A stretch of 64,000 bases of DNA from Pseudomonas rhizophila. Lineage in GTDB: Bacteria; Pseudomonadota; Gammaproteobacteria; Pseudomonadales; Pseudomonadaceae. A model generated the notes under the pieces. It did no database searches and had not been told where the DNA came from. It worked only from the letters and a program-made list of their open reading frames with translations. Position numbers and translations under genes: made by a program. Shown one piece after another: positions 42,556 to 49,822 of this stretch. The stretch lies in assembly GCF_003033885.1 (NCBI RefSeq), contig NZ_CP024081.1, forward strand, positions 1,213,898 to 1,277,897. Reading direction: 5' to 3'. Position 1 is the first letter of the stretch. The number at the start of each line of letters is the position of its first letter.

Positions 42556-43413
42556 TCAAACTGGAAAAATGGCGTTGATCTGGCCCGTACCGGAACTGCC
42601 GAAAGGTTCGGTGATGATTTCGGCGGGTTTGGCATAGTCCGGCCCACCGAGCAGCCCCAGAAGCATGGCGGTGTCATGCATCTTGCCCTCACCGAAACAG
42701 TGCTCGGCGTAATCGGGCAGCATGGCGCAGAACTCTTTCCAGCGACCCTGGCGCCACAGCTCCACGACATGCAGGTCGACCTGTTTGTCGAACTCGCGCG
42801 TCCAGTTGTGGATGTTGGCTTCGGCATTGCGATCATCGGAAAAGCGGTGCGACAGCGAGCCGGAAGCCAGCACCAGCACCTTGCGATCACTTTTTTCGAT
42901 GGCCCGGCGCACGGCGGCACCGAAGGTGAAGCTGTCTTGCAGACGGTGCCAGGCGCACCAGGCGGCAACCGACACCACGTTGAATTTCTGGTCTTGCGGA
43001 ACATCCATGTGCATGTAGCGCATGGGCACCAGCGTGCCGTATTCCAGCTCCAGGCTCGGGATGTTGTGGGCCAGGGTGCGCACGTCGGCGGCATTGGCCT
43101 CGGCGGCGATCAATTCGCCCAGTTCCGGAGCGCCGGAGTATTCGTACTCCATGTTCTTGATGAAGTGCGGCAACTCGTTGCTGGTGTAGATGCCTTTGAA
43201 GTGCGCGCCACTGTTGACGTGGTAGGCGCTGTTGACCAGCCAGTGCACGTCAAACACCACGGCGGTGTCGGCGCCCAGTTCACGGGCGCGGCGACCGATT
43301 TCCTTATGGCCGGCAATGGCCGCTGCGCGGCAGCCGTGGTGTTTGCCCGGCAGCTCCGACAGGTACATCGAGGGAACGTGGCAGATTTTCGCAGCCAGGA
43401 CGACTTCGCCCAT
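42556..43413 (-). CDS. hpaD: 3,4-dihydroxyphenylacetate 2,3-dioxygenase (HpaD)
   Basis: A 285-residue class III (LigB-type) extradiol dioxygenase, close to the 283 residues of the E. coli enzyme. The start has AGGAG and the segment AAKICHVPSMYLSELPGKHHGC holds His12 expected as an iron ligand. It opens the ring of homoprotocatechuate to 5-carboxymethyl-2-hydroxymuconate semialdehyde. The frame extends upstream into the REP element at 43498; the ATG at 43413 is clearly better. Confidence 0.92.
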   Translation of the reverse strand: MGEVVLAAKICHVPSMYLSELPGKHHGCRAAAIAGHKEIGRRARELGADTAVVFDVHWLVNSAYHVNSGAHFKGIYTSNELPHFIKNMEYEYSGAPELGELIAAEANAADVRTLAHNIPSLELEYGTLVPMRYMHMDVPQDQKFNVVSVAAWCAWHRLQDSFTFGAAVRRAIEKSDRKVLVLASGSLSHRFSDDRNAEANIHNWTREFDKQVDLHVVELWRQGRWKEFCAMLPDYAEHCFGEGKMHDTAMLLGLLGGPDYAKPAEIITEPFGSSGTGQINAIFPV

Positions 43414-43497
43414 GATGATTCTCCTGAAAAATTGTTCTTGTTGAATCTCGGATAACGGGTGAATCGGGTCTTGATGCTCTGGGTAGATCACTGCACT

Positions 43498-43622
43498 TGT
43501 GGCGAGGGGATTTATCCCCGCTGGGGCGCGGAGCGGCCCCTCAATAGGCCTGACACACCGAGTCGTCGGGTGTAGGGCTGCTGCGCAGCCCAGCGGGGAT
43601 AAAAAATCCCCTCGCCACAAGG
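43498..43622. repeat. REP/BIME element, family B, inside the hpa operon
   Basis: GTGGCGAGGGGATTTATCCC on the left and GGGATAAAAAATCCCCTCGC on the right; the right unit carries three extra A compared with other copies. It sits between hpaE and hpaD, so it is transcribed within the operon and may adjust relative mRNA levels. Confidence 0.9.
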
Positions 43623-43645
43623 TTAATCACCCGATTTGTCTGTGA

Positions 43646-45106
43646 TCATGCCCCCCAGCGTGGAATGTGATGCCCGCCCATGGAGATGCAGACGTTCTTG
43701 ATCTCGGCGAAGACTTCAAAGCTGTACTGTCCACCTTCGCGGCCGGTTCCGGAACCCTTCACGCCGCCGAAAGGCTGGCGCAGGTCGCGCACGTTCTGGC
43801 TGTTGATGAACACCATGCCGGCCTCGATGCCATGGGCCAGGCGATGGGCCTTGCCGATGTCCTGGGTCCAGATGTACGAGGCCAGCCCATAGTCAGTCTC
43901 GTTGGCCAGTTGCAAGGCTTGTGCTTCGTCCTTGAACGGGATCAGGCACACCACCGGGCCGAAGATTTCTTCCTGGGCGATGCGCATGTTGTTGTCCACG
44001 TCGGCGAACACTGTCGGCTGGATGAACTGGCCGCGACTCAAGTGCGCCGGCAGGTTGGCCGGGCGCTCCAGACCGCCGGCCAGGAGCGTGGCGCCTTCTT
44101 CGAGGCCGATCTTGATGTAGCCGGTGACCTTGTCGTAGTGGGCCTGGGTGATCATCGAGCCGACCTGGGTTTTCGGGTCTTGCGGATCACCGACGATCAG
44201 GCGTTTGGCCCGGGCGGCGAATTCGGCCACGAACTGTGGGTAGACGCTTTCCTGGATGAAGATCCGGCTGCCGGCGGTGCAACGTTCGCCATTGAGCGAG
44301 AAGATGGTGAACAGCGCTGCGTCGAGGGCCCGTTCAAGGTCGGCGTCTTCGAAAATCAGTACCGGCGACTTGCCGCCCAGTTCCATCGAATACTTTTTCA
44401 GCCCGGCGGTCTGCATGATCTTCTTGCCGGTGGCGGTGCCGCCTGTGAAGGAAATCGCCCGCACATCCGGATGCCGCACCAATGCGTCGCCGGCCGTGGC
44501 ACCGTAACCCTGGATCACGTTCAACACGCCGTTGGGAATGCCGGCTTCCACCGCCAGGCGCCCCAGCTCGTTCGCGGTCAGCGGCGACAGCTCGGACATT
44601 TTCAACACGGCGGTGTTGCCCAGCGCCAGGCACGGCGCGGTCTTCCAGGTTGCGGTCATGAACGGCACGTTCCAGGGCGAGACCAATGCACAGACACCGA
44701 CTGGTTGGTACAAGGTGTAGTTAAGCATCTGGTCGTCGACCGGATAGGTGTGGCCGTCCATCCGCGTGCAGACTTCGGCGAAAAAGTCGAAGTTGTGGGA
44801 GGCGCGCGGGATCAGCACGTTCTTGGTCTGATGAATCGGCAAGCCAGTGTCGAGGGTTTCCAGTTCGGCCAGTTTCGGCACGTTCTGCTCGATCAGTTCA
44901 CCGAGCTTGCGCATCAGTCGGGCGCGCTCCTTGGCCGGCGTGTTGGCCCACTTCGGGAAAGCGTCCTTGGCCGCAGCCACGGCCTGGGCAACTTCTTCGG
45001 CGCCGCCGCTGGCAACTTCGCCAATGGCTTCACCGGTGGCCGGGTTGTAGTTGACGAACACATCTTTGCTTTCGACCTCACGGCCGTTGATCCAGTGCTT
45101 GATCAT
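43646..45106 (-). CDS. hpaE: 5-carboxymethyl-2-hydroxymuconate semialdehyde dehydrogenase (HpaE)
   Basis: A 486-residue NAD-dependent aldehyde dehydrogenase. The N terminus MIKHWINGREV, catalytic Cys276 in NGERCTAGS, Glu242 in SMELGGKSP and C-terminal KNVCISMGGHHIPRWG match HpaE closely. The ATG at 45106 has GAGG about 10 bases upstream; a GTG at 45115 is too close to it. It oxidises the HpaD product. It lies 5 bp after hpaG2. Confidence 0.95.
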   Translation of the reverse strand: MIKHWINGREVESKDVFVNYNPATGEAIGEVASGGAEEVAQAVAAAKDAFPKWANTPAKERARLMRKLGELIEQNVPKLAELETLDTGLPIHQTKNVLIPRASHNFDFFAEVCTRMDGHTYPVDDQMLNYTLYQPVGVCALVSPWNVPFMTATWKTAPCLALGNTAVLKMSELSPLTANELGRLAVEAGIPNGVLNVIQGYGATAGDALVRHPDVRAISFTGGTATGKKIMQTAGLKKYSMELGGKSPVLIFEDADLERALDAALFTIFSLNGERCTAGSRIFIQESVYPQFVAEFAARAKRLIVGDPQDPKTQVGSMITQAHYDKVTGYIKIGLEEGATLLAGGLERPANLPAHLSRGQFIQPTVFADVDNNMRIAQEEIFGPVVCLIPFKDEAQALQLANETDYGLASYIWTQDIGKAHRLAHGIEAGMVFINSQNVRDLRQPFGGVKGSGTGREGGQYSFEVFAEIKNVCISMGGHHIPRWGA

Positions 45107-45111
45107 GCTGC

Positions 45112-45882
45112 TCACGCCTCTTTACGGGATGCGAAGAACTCGGCTTCGCTGACAATTCGATTGACCAGGCGGCCGACGCCTTCCACTTCCACCACTACTT
45201 CATCACCGGGCACCACGTCCGCCAGACCTTCGGGTGTGCCGGTGGCGATCATGTCGCCGGGCTGCAGGGTCATGAAGCTGGACAGGTATTCGATCAGGTA
45301 GGGGATGTCGAAAATCATGTCGCGGGTCGAGCCTTCCTGGCGCAGTTCGCCGTTGATCCAGGTACGCAATTTCAGGTTGCCGGGGTCCGGTACATCGGCC
45401 ACATCGACCATCCACGGGCCGACAGGTGTGGTGGCATCACGGTTTTTCACCCGCAGGTTGGGGCGGTAGTAGTTTTCCAGGTAGTCGCGGATCGCATAGT
45501 CGTTGCACACGGTGTAACCGGCCAGGTAACCCAGCGCGTCCTCGCGCTTGACGTTGCGCGCGGCTTTGCCGATGACCGCCACCAGCTCGCACTCGTAGTG
45601 CATGTAAGCGACGTTGTCGGGGCGCCAGGTCATCTGGTTGTGGCCGGTGTAGGTGCCCGGGGATTTGATGAACGCCAACGGTTCGGTTGGCGGCTTGAAC
45701 GCCAGTTCGGCGGCGTGATCGGCGTAGTTCAGGCCCAGGGCGAACATGCTGCCGGTGGCCGGCGGCAACCACTGGACCTGATCCTCGGCCAGCAGCCTAC
45801 CGTCGGCCAGGCGAACGGCGTTGTGAGCTTCAACGGTGACCGTGTGGACCTGGCCTTCAAAACCAATGCGCGCGTGTTTCAT
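45112..45882 (-). CDS. hpaG2: 2-hydroxyhepta-2,4-diene-1,7-dioate isomerase/decarboxylase subunit (HpaG2)
   Basis: A 256-residue fumarylacetoacetate hydrolase-fold protein, corresponding to the C-terminal half of enteric HpaG. The metal-binding Glu pair is in YECELVAVIGK and a third acid lies in the VGPWMVDVADV region. It catalyses decarboxylation/isomerisation together with HpaG1. Its start overlaps the hpaG1 stop as ATGA (45879-45882). Confidence 0.92.
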   Translation of the reverse strand: MKHARIGFEGQVHTVTVEAHNAVRLADGRLLAEDQVQWLPPATGSMFALGLNYADHAAELAFKPPTEPLAFIKSPGTYTGHNQMTWRPDNVAYMHYECELVAVIGKAARNVKREDALGYLAGYTVCNDYAIRDYLENYYRPNLRVKNRDATTPVGPWMVDVADVPDPGNLKLRTWINGELRQEGSTRDMIFDIPYLIEYLSSFMTLQPGDMIATGTPEGLADVVPGDEVVVEVEGVGRLVNRIVSEAEFFASRKEA

Positions 45883-46556
45883 GAACGTGCTCCTGTGTGC
45901 TCGCCCACAACGCTATTGACGAGGCGGCCCAGGCCGCTGATCTCCACTTCGACGCGATCGCCAGGCACGACATCAACCCGGCCCTCGGGCGTGCCAGTGA
46001 TCAGAACGTCGCCGGCATGCAACGTCATGAACTCGCTGATCTCGGCGATCAATTGGGGAATGTTGCGAACGAAATTGGCCGTGTTGTTGTGCTGGCGCAC
46101 CTCGCCGTTGACGTACAGCCTGATTGTCAGGCTATGGGGGTCGGCAACGTTGGCCGTGGGCACCAGTTCAGGCCCGATGGCACAGAAGCCGTCCCGGCAC
46201 TTGGCCTTGACGGCGGGGCGGTAATAGCTGTCTTCCGGCAGGCTGAATTCATTGACCACGGTATAGCCGGCCACATAGTCCAGTGCTTCGGCGGCGCTGA
46301 CACGGCTGGCCGACTTGCCCATCACCACGCCAAGCGCAGGCCCCGGTTGCAGCCGCTGGCCGTGACCTGGATGAACCACGTCGGCGTCGTGCCGGTTGCG
46401 GGTGTTGGGTGTCTTGATGAACAACACCGGTTTGACCGGCGGCTTCTGGTAAGGCGGTTGCTCGAACTCGGCGAGGCGCTGTTTCAGCAGCCCCTGATAG
46501 TTCAGTGCAACCCCAAACAGGGTGCCGGTCGCGACGTCATGCAGGGCACGGCTCAT
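45879..46556 (-). CDS. hpaG1: 2-hydroxyhepta-2,4-diene-1,7-dioate isomerase/decarboxylase subunit (HpaG1)
   Basis: A 225-residue FAH-fold protein equivalent to the N-terminal half of enteric HpaG. Where HpaG2 has YECELVAVIGK, HpaG1 has PGPALGVVMGK, so both metal-ligand glutamates are missing; this fits the known non-metal half of the bifunctional enzyme. AGGAGACAAGC precedes the ATG. It is the first gene of the minus-strand hpa operon, divergent from hpaA across a region with two MarR-type sites. Confidence 0.9.
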   Translation of the reverse strand: MSRALHDVATGTLFGVALNYQGLLKQRLAEFEQPPYQKPPVKPVLFIKTPNTRNRHDADVVHPGHGQRLQPGPALGVVMGKSASRVSAAEALDYVAGYTVVNEFSLPEDSYYRPAVKAKCRDGFCAIGPELVPTANVADPHSLTIRLYVNGEVRQHNNTANFVRNIPQLIAEISEFMTLHAGDVLITGTPEGRVDVVPGDRVEVEISGLGRLVNSVVGEHTGARS

Positions 46557-46600
46557 GCTTGTCTCCTGGCAGCGGCAGAGATGAGGGCTCTGCAGATATT

Positions 46601-46635
46601 GTTAATGTGTTAACAGTTATAATTAAGATGTTAAC
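46601..46635. promoter_or_regulatory. two GTTAA-N4-TTAAC sites, candidate HpaR operators between hpaG1 and hpaA
   Basis: Site 1 (46601-46614) is perfect: GTTAA, TGTG, TTAAC. Site 2 (46622-46635) is ATTAA, GATG, TTAAC. They are 21 bp apart, thus on the same face of the helix, in the divergent hpaG1/hpaA promoter region. They match the core of the palindrome before hpaR. Confidence 0.6.
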
Positions 46636-46742
46636 TATCGTCAAGCGTGGCAGAATCACCGGACACTGGTTGCCCTCGGGAAATCGGCGCAGGATGAATC
46701 CAAGCCGCTGCCTGAATCAGAATAAAAAACGAGAAATGCGTG

Positions 46743-47648
46743 ATGACTGACCGTCAGCCAATCCCCAACATCAACATTGGCCAGGTGTACGACCAGCGTT
46801 ACAGCGATGCCGAGGTTCACTACGATCGGCTTGCCAACCTGGCGGGTTTCTTCGGTCGCAATATGCCGGTGCATCGGCATGACCGTTTCTTTCAGGTTCA
46901 CTACGTGAAAAGCGGCGCCGTACGGGTGTATCTGGACGACCAGCAATACGTCGAATCCGGGCCTATGTTTTTCCTTACGCCACCCACCATTCCCCATTCT
47001 TTTGTGACCGAAGCCGACAGTGACGGGCATGTGTTGACCGTTCGTCAGCAATTGGTGTGGCAGTTGATCGACGCCGATCCGAGCCTGGCGCCGGCGGGTG
47101 TGCAAATGCCTGCGGCCTGCGTTGCGTTGGCGCAGTTGGGGCCGGAACAGGCGGGGGAGGTGCGGCGACTGGAGTACCTGTTCGAGGAGCTGAGCGAGGA
47201 GGTCTGTGCCGAGCGGTCGGGGCGCAGCGCGGCGCTGGACGGTTTGACGCGGCTGATCATGATCAGTCTGCTGCGTCTGTGTTCCAATTCTCTGCAGGCA
47301 CGACCGGCCCGCCATGAGGACCTGAAGATTTTCCACCGCTTCAATGAGCTGATCGAAGCTCACTATCTGCAACATTGGCCGTTGTCGCGCTACGCCGAGG
47401 GCATCGGCGTCACCGAGGCGCGGCTCAACGATGTGTGCCGACGGATCGCCGACCTGCCTTCCAAGCAGCTGATCATGGAACGGCTGATGCAGGAGGCCAA
47501 GCGGTTGCTGTTGTTTACCGGCAGTTCAGCCAATGAAATCTGCTACCAGCTCGGGTTCAAGGACCCGGCGTATTTCAGTCGTTTCTTCCAGCGCTACGCC
47601 CGGCTCACACCAGGGGAGTATCGCCAGCGGCAATCGGGGTTGCGTTGA
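46743..47648 (+). CDS. hpaA: HpaA, AraC-family activator of the 4-hydroxyphenylacetate pathway
   Basis: A 301-residue regulator. The N-terminal cupin-like sensing domain starts QVYDQRYSDAEVHYDRLANLAGFFGRNMPVHRHDRFFQ (read in two parts), and the C terminus has the AraC helix-turn-helix pair (RYAEGIGVTEARLNDVCRRI; SSANEICYQLGFKDPAYFSRFFQRYARLTP). The ATG at 46743 is preferred over a GTG directly before it; GAGAA is upstream. In enteric hpa clusters HpaA activates the hydroxylase genes in response to 4-hydroxyphenylacetate. Confidence 0.92.
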   Translation: MTDRQPIPNINIGQVYDQRYSDAEVHYDRLANLAGFFGRNMPVHRHDRFFQVHYVKSGAVRVYLDDQQYVESGPMFFLTPPTIPHSFVTEADSDGHVLTVRQQLVWQLIDADPSLAPAGVQMPAACVALAQLGPEQAGEVRRLEYLFEELSEEVCAERSGRSAALDGLTRLIMISLLRLCSNSLQARPARHEDLKIFHRFNELIEAHYLQHWPLSRYAEGIGVTEARLNDVCRRIADLPSKQLIMERLMQEAKRLLLFTGSSANEICYQLGFKDPAYFSRFFQRYARLTPGEYRQRQSGLR

Positions 47649-47771
47649 GCGTTGTTGCTGGTGGAGCACTCGCCACCGGCGTCATGCAGCCGTCCAGTGC
47701 GCGGCGTTGTTTCTTGCAGCCGCTTGTCCGCAACACTAAGCTGCCAGCTCGTCCATCCAAACAGTCCGAAC

Positions 47772-48194
47772 ATGGCCAACCCCAGACCTTCATTGACACT
47801 GACCCTGTTGCAAGCGCGCGAAGCGGCCATGGCTTTTTTCCGCCCGGCGCTGAACCAGCATGACCTTACGGAACAACAATGGCGGGTGATCCGTATCCTG
47901 CATCAGCAAGGAGAGCTGGAGAGCCACCAGCTCGCTCATCAGGCCTGCATCCTCAAACCCAGCATGACCGGTGTGCTCAGCCGTCTGGAGCGTGATGGGC
48001 TGGTGCGTCGGCAGAAGTCGAGCCAGGATCAGCGTCGGGTTTTCGTAGGGCTGACCGAGCGTGGGCAGCAGTGCTTCGTGTCGATGAGTGAGGGGATGGA
48101 AAGCAACTATCGCCGCATCGAAGACCAGTTTGGTGAAGAAAAGATGCAGCAACTGTTGGCGCTGCTCAACGAGCTGAAGAACATCAAGCCGTGA
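47772..48194 (+). CDS. HpaR-like MarR-family regulator (copy 2)
   Basis: A 140-residue MarR regulator with the same length and N-terminal core (PSLTLTLLQAREAAM) as the protein at 38543 and more than half of its residues identical by eye. Winged-helix region: LTEQQWRVIRILHQQGELESHQLAHQACILKPSMTGVLSRLERDGLVRRQKSSQDQRRVFVGL. Unlike copy 1, no GTTAA-N4-TTAAC palindrome precedes it. Possibly it senses a different ligand or controls the upstream amine genes; which copy is the true HpaR cannot be settled from sequence. Confidence 0.85.
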   Translation: MANPRPSLTLTLLQAREAAMAFFRPALNQHDLTEQQWRVIRILHQQGELESHQLAHQACILKPSMTGVLSRLERDGLVRRQKSSQDQRRVFVGLTERGQQCFVSMSEGMESNYRRIEDQFGEEKMQQLLALLNELKNIKP

Positions 48195-48205
48195 GCCAGG
48201 CAAAC

Positions 48206-48241
48206 ATTCGGGGTGAGAGGGCAAGCTCCCTCACCCCGAAT
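48206..48241. terminator. 12-bp-stem hairpin between convergent genes
   Basis: ATTCGGGGTGAG and CTCACCCCGAAT are perfect complements separated by 12 bases. It lies between the convergent hpaR-like gene and the repeat-protein gene. No T-tract follows on the plus strand. Confidence 0.65.
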
Positions 48242-48293
48242 AATCCATTGCGCTGAGACTTCGATCCAAACTCGGCACGGCTATCGGCAACTC

Positions 48294-48707
48294 TTAAGCG
48301 TTGCGTTCGCGCAGTTCCTGAAGACGATCAGCGCCACCTTCAGCCACGCGGTTTTGAAGCAGACGATCGGAGCCACCTTCAGCCACGCGGTTTTGAAGCA
48401 GACGATCGGAGCCACCTTCAGCCACGCGGTTTTGAAGCAGACGATCGGAGCCACCTTCAGCCACGCGGTTTTGAAGCAGACGATCGGAGCCACGTTCAGC
48501 CACGCGGTTTTGAAGCAGGCGATCGGAGCCACCCTCGGCTACGCGGTTCTGGCTCAGACGATCGGAGCCGCCTTCAACCACCAACTGTGCAGCCTGACCC
48601 TTCGCCGCTGCACTCATGGCCGTGGCCGAAGCGATGTTCGACAGGCCGAGCCCGCCCATCAGTGTCAGAGCGATTGCCAGGGACGAAACTTTCGAGAAAG
48701 TGAACAT
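48294..48707 (-). CDS. secreted 13-residue tandem-repeat protein
   Basis: A 137-residue protein. The signal peptide is MFTFSKVSSLAIALTLMGGL then GLSNIASATA. After a short linker the protein is seven copies of VAEGGSDRLLQNR with small changes (first copy VVEGGSDRLSQNR, third VAERGSDRLLQNR, last VAEGGADRLQELR) and ends ERNA. AAGGAG precedes the ATG. Each unit has hydrophobic positions spaced to allow short amphipathic helices; composition is highly charged. The underlying 39-bp units are almost identical, so copy number may vary between strains. No function is known to me. Confidence 0.85.
   Translation of the reverse strand: MFTFSKVSSLAIALTLMGGLGLSNIASATAMSAAAKGQAAQLVVEGGSDRLSQNRVAEGGSDRLLQNRVAERGSDRLLQNRVAEGGSDRLLQNRVAEGGSDRLLQNRVAEGGSDRLLQNRVAEGGADRLQELRERNA
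48309..48581 (-). repeat. seven 39-bp in-frame tandem repeats
   Basis: Units of 39 bp (13 codons). The central four units are almost base-for-base identical, while the two nearest the gene start and the one nearest its stop have diverged. All differences keep the frame, which indicates selection on the protein. Confidence 0.95.
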
Positions 48708-48907
48708 GGTGATTCTCCTTGCGCTTGATTGAGTGGGCCGGTGGCAACGGGTGTGCTGCTGTCCGGTGATCACAGTTAAACGCGAAGGTGTATCGACGTT
48801 GTGTGTCGGCAAGGCTCGAAGTCAGCGATTTCGTATCAACTCGCCGTTCATATACACAGCGATACAAATCTATGGGGCCAGGCCAGGACGAAGGCCTCGA
48901 GCCATGA

Positions 48908-49783
48908 TCACGGCTTGGCCAAGGATTGCTCCAGCTGCTCCACCAACTCAGGCGTCAGATAATGGGGGCCGTCGAACAGGTACAGCGGATAGCCGGCATA
49001 GGCGGCCAGTTGGGGTGTGAGTTCGGCAACCGTGGCCGAGCGAAAGCCGCCGCCGAACTTGGGGCGGAAGGCTTCGACGATGATCCGCACGCGATCCTTC
49101 CCGAGCCGGTCACGCAGGGTGTCGGCGTAGTCCCGGGCCACCGGGGCGGTGCGGGCGTAGACGCCGACGCCATCCTGGAAGAACACGCCAATATCGTCCG
49201 GCAACCATTGCTTGAGCCAGTCGGCAGTGGCGGCGGGGCCGATGTTGGCGCCGTCGTAGACGCTGATCCACAACGGGCGCGGCAGCTTGGCCAGCAAGGC
49301 GGGCAGTTCCTTGGCGCGAGACCAACTGGGATCGACCTCGGCCGGAAAGTACCACCCGGTCACGTGCAGTGGCGTCGGCAGTTGCGCAATGCGCTCCGAC
49401 ACCGTGGCCAGTTGCTCGATGTTGTCCCTGGAGCGGTTTTCACTGAAATGGCCGGCCAGCCCGAGGATGACATCCTGGGCCCAGGGCGCCTTGGCGATGC
49501 GCGCCCAGTCAGGCAGTAGCGGCACGCTGGGCAGGCCGGTGCCGGGCACGAAGGCCTGGTCATCCACCACCGTCCATTGCACCAGCAGCTCGCGCACCCC
49601 CAGCTTTTCCCAGTTGCCTTTGATGCCCACGGTCTGGTTGTCTGGCTGCCAGACGATGCCAACGATGTTCGGTGCAACCTCCTGGTTCATCATGTAATAC
49701 ATCCCTGTGCCTGCGCCGAGGGCCGTGGCCAGCGAGAGCGCCGCCACAGCCGTGCGACTGATGATATGGCCGAAGATTTTCAA
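48908..49783 (-). CDS. exported TIM-barrel glycosidase-like protein of the EPS locus
   Basis: A 291-residue protein with an N-terminal anchor or signal, MKIFGHIISRTAVAALSLAT. The TTG at 49783 is chosen because GGAAG lies 8 bases before it, whereas the GTG at 49807 has no ribosome binding site and adds a charged prefix. Segments such as VTGWYFPAEVDPSW, PLWISVYDGANIGP and IGVFFQDGVGVYARTAP resemble the strands and acidic active sites of glycoside-hydrolase-like TIM barrels (DUF4434-type). It lies 39 bp after nfrA in the same operon and may trim or bind the secreted polysaccharide; this is inference. Confidence 0.72.
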   Translation of the reverse strand: MKIFGHIISRTAVAALSLATALGAGTGMYYMMNQEVAPNIVGIVWQPDNQTVGIKGNWEKLGVRELLVQWTVVDDQAFVPGTGLPSVPLLPDWARIAKAPWAQDVILGLAGHFSENRSRDNIEQLATVSERIAQLPTPLHVTGWYFPAEVDPSWSRAKELPALLAKLPRPLWISVYDGANIGPAATADWLKQWLPDDIGVFFQDGVGVYARTAPVARDYADTLRDRLGKDRVRIIVEAFRPKFGGGFRSATVAELTPQLAAYAGYPLYLFDGPHYLTPELVEQLEQSLAKP

Positions 49784-49822
49784 GCGAACGTCTTCCTGCA
49801 ATTGCACATCACATCAACGGCC

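Noticed and set aside
48309..48581. CRISPR-like array
   Set aside because: The 39-bp units are contiguous, in frame and without unique spacers; they encode protein repeats downstream of a signal peptide.
48213..48728. 171-codon frame on the plus strand across the repeat gene
   Set aside because: It is a by-product of the repeats: no ribosome binding site, no signal peptide, and the minus-strand gene has both.
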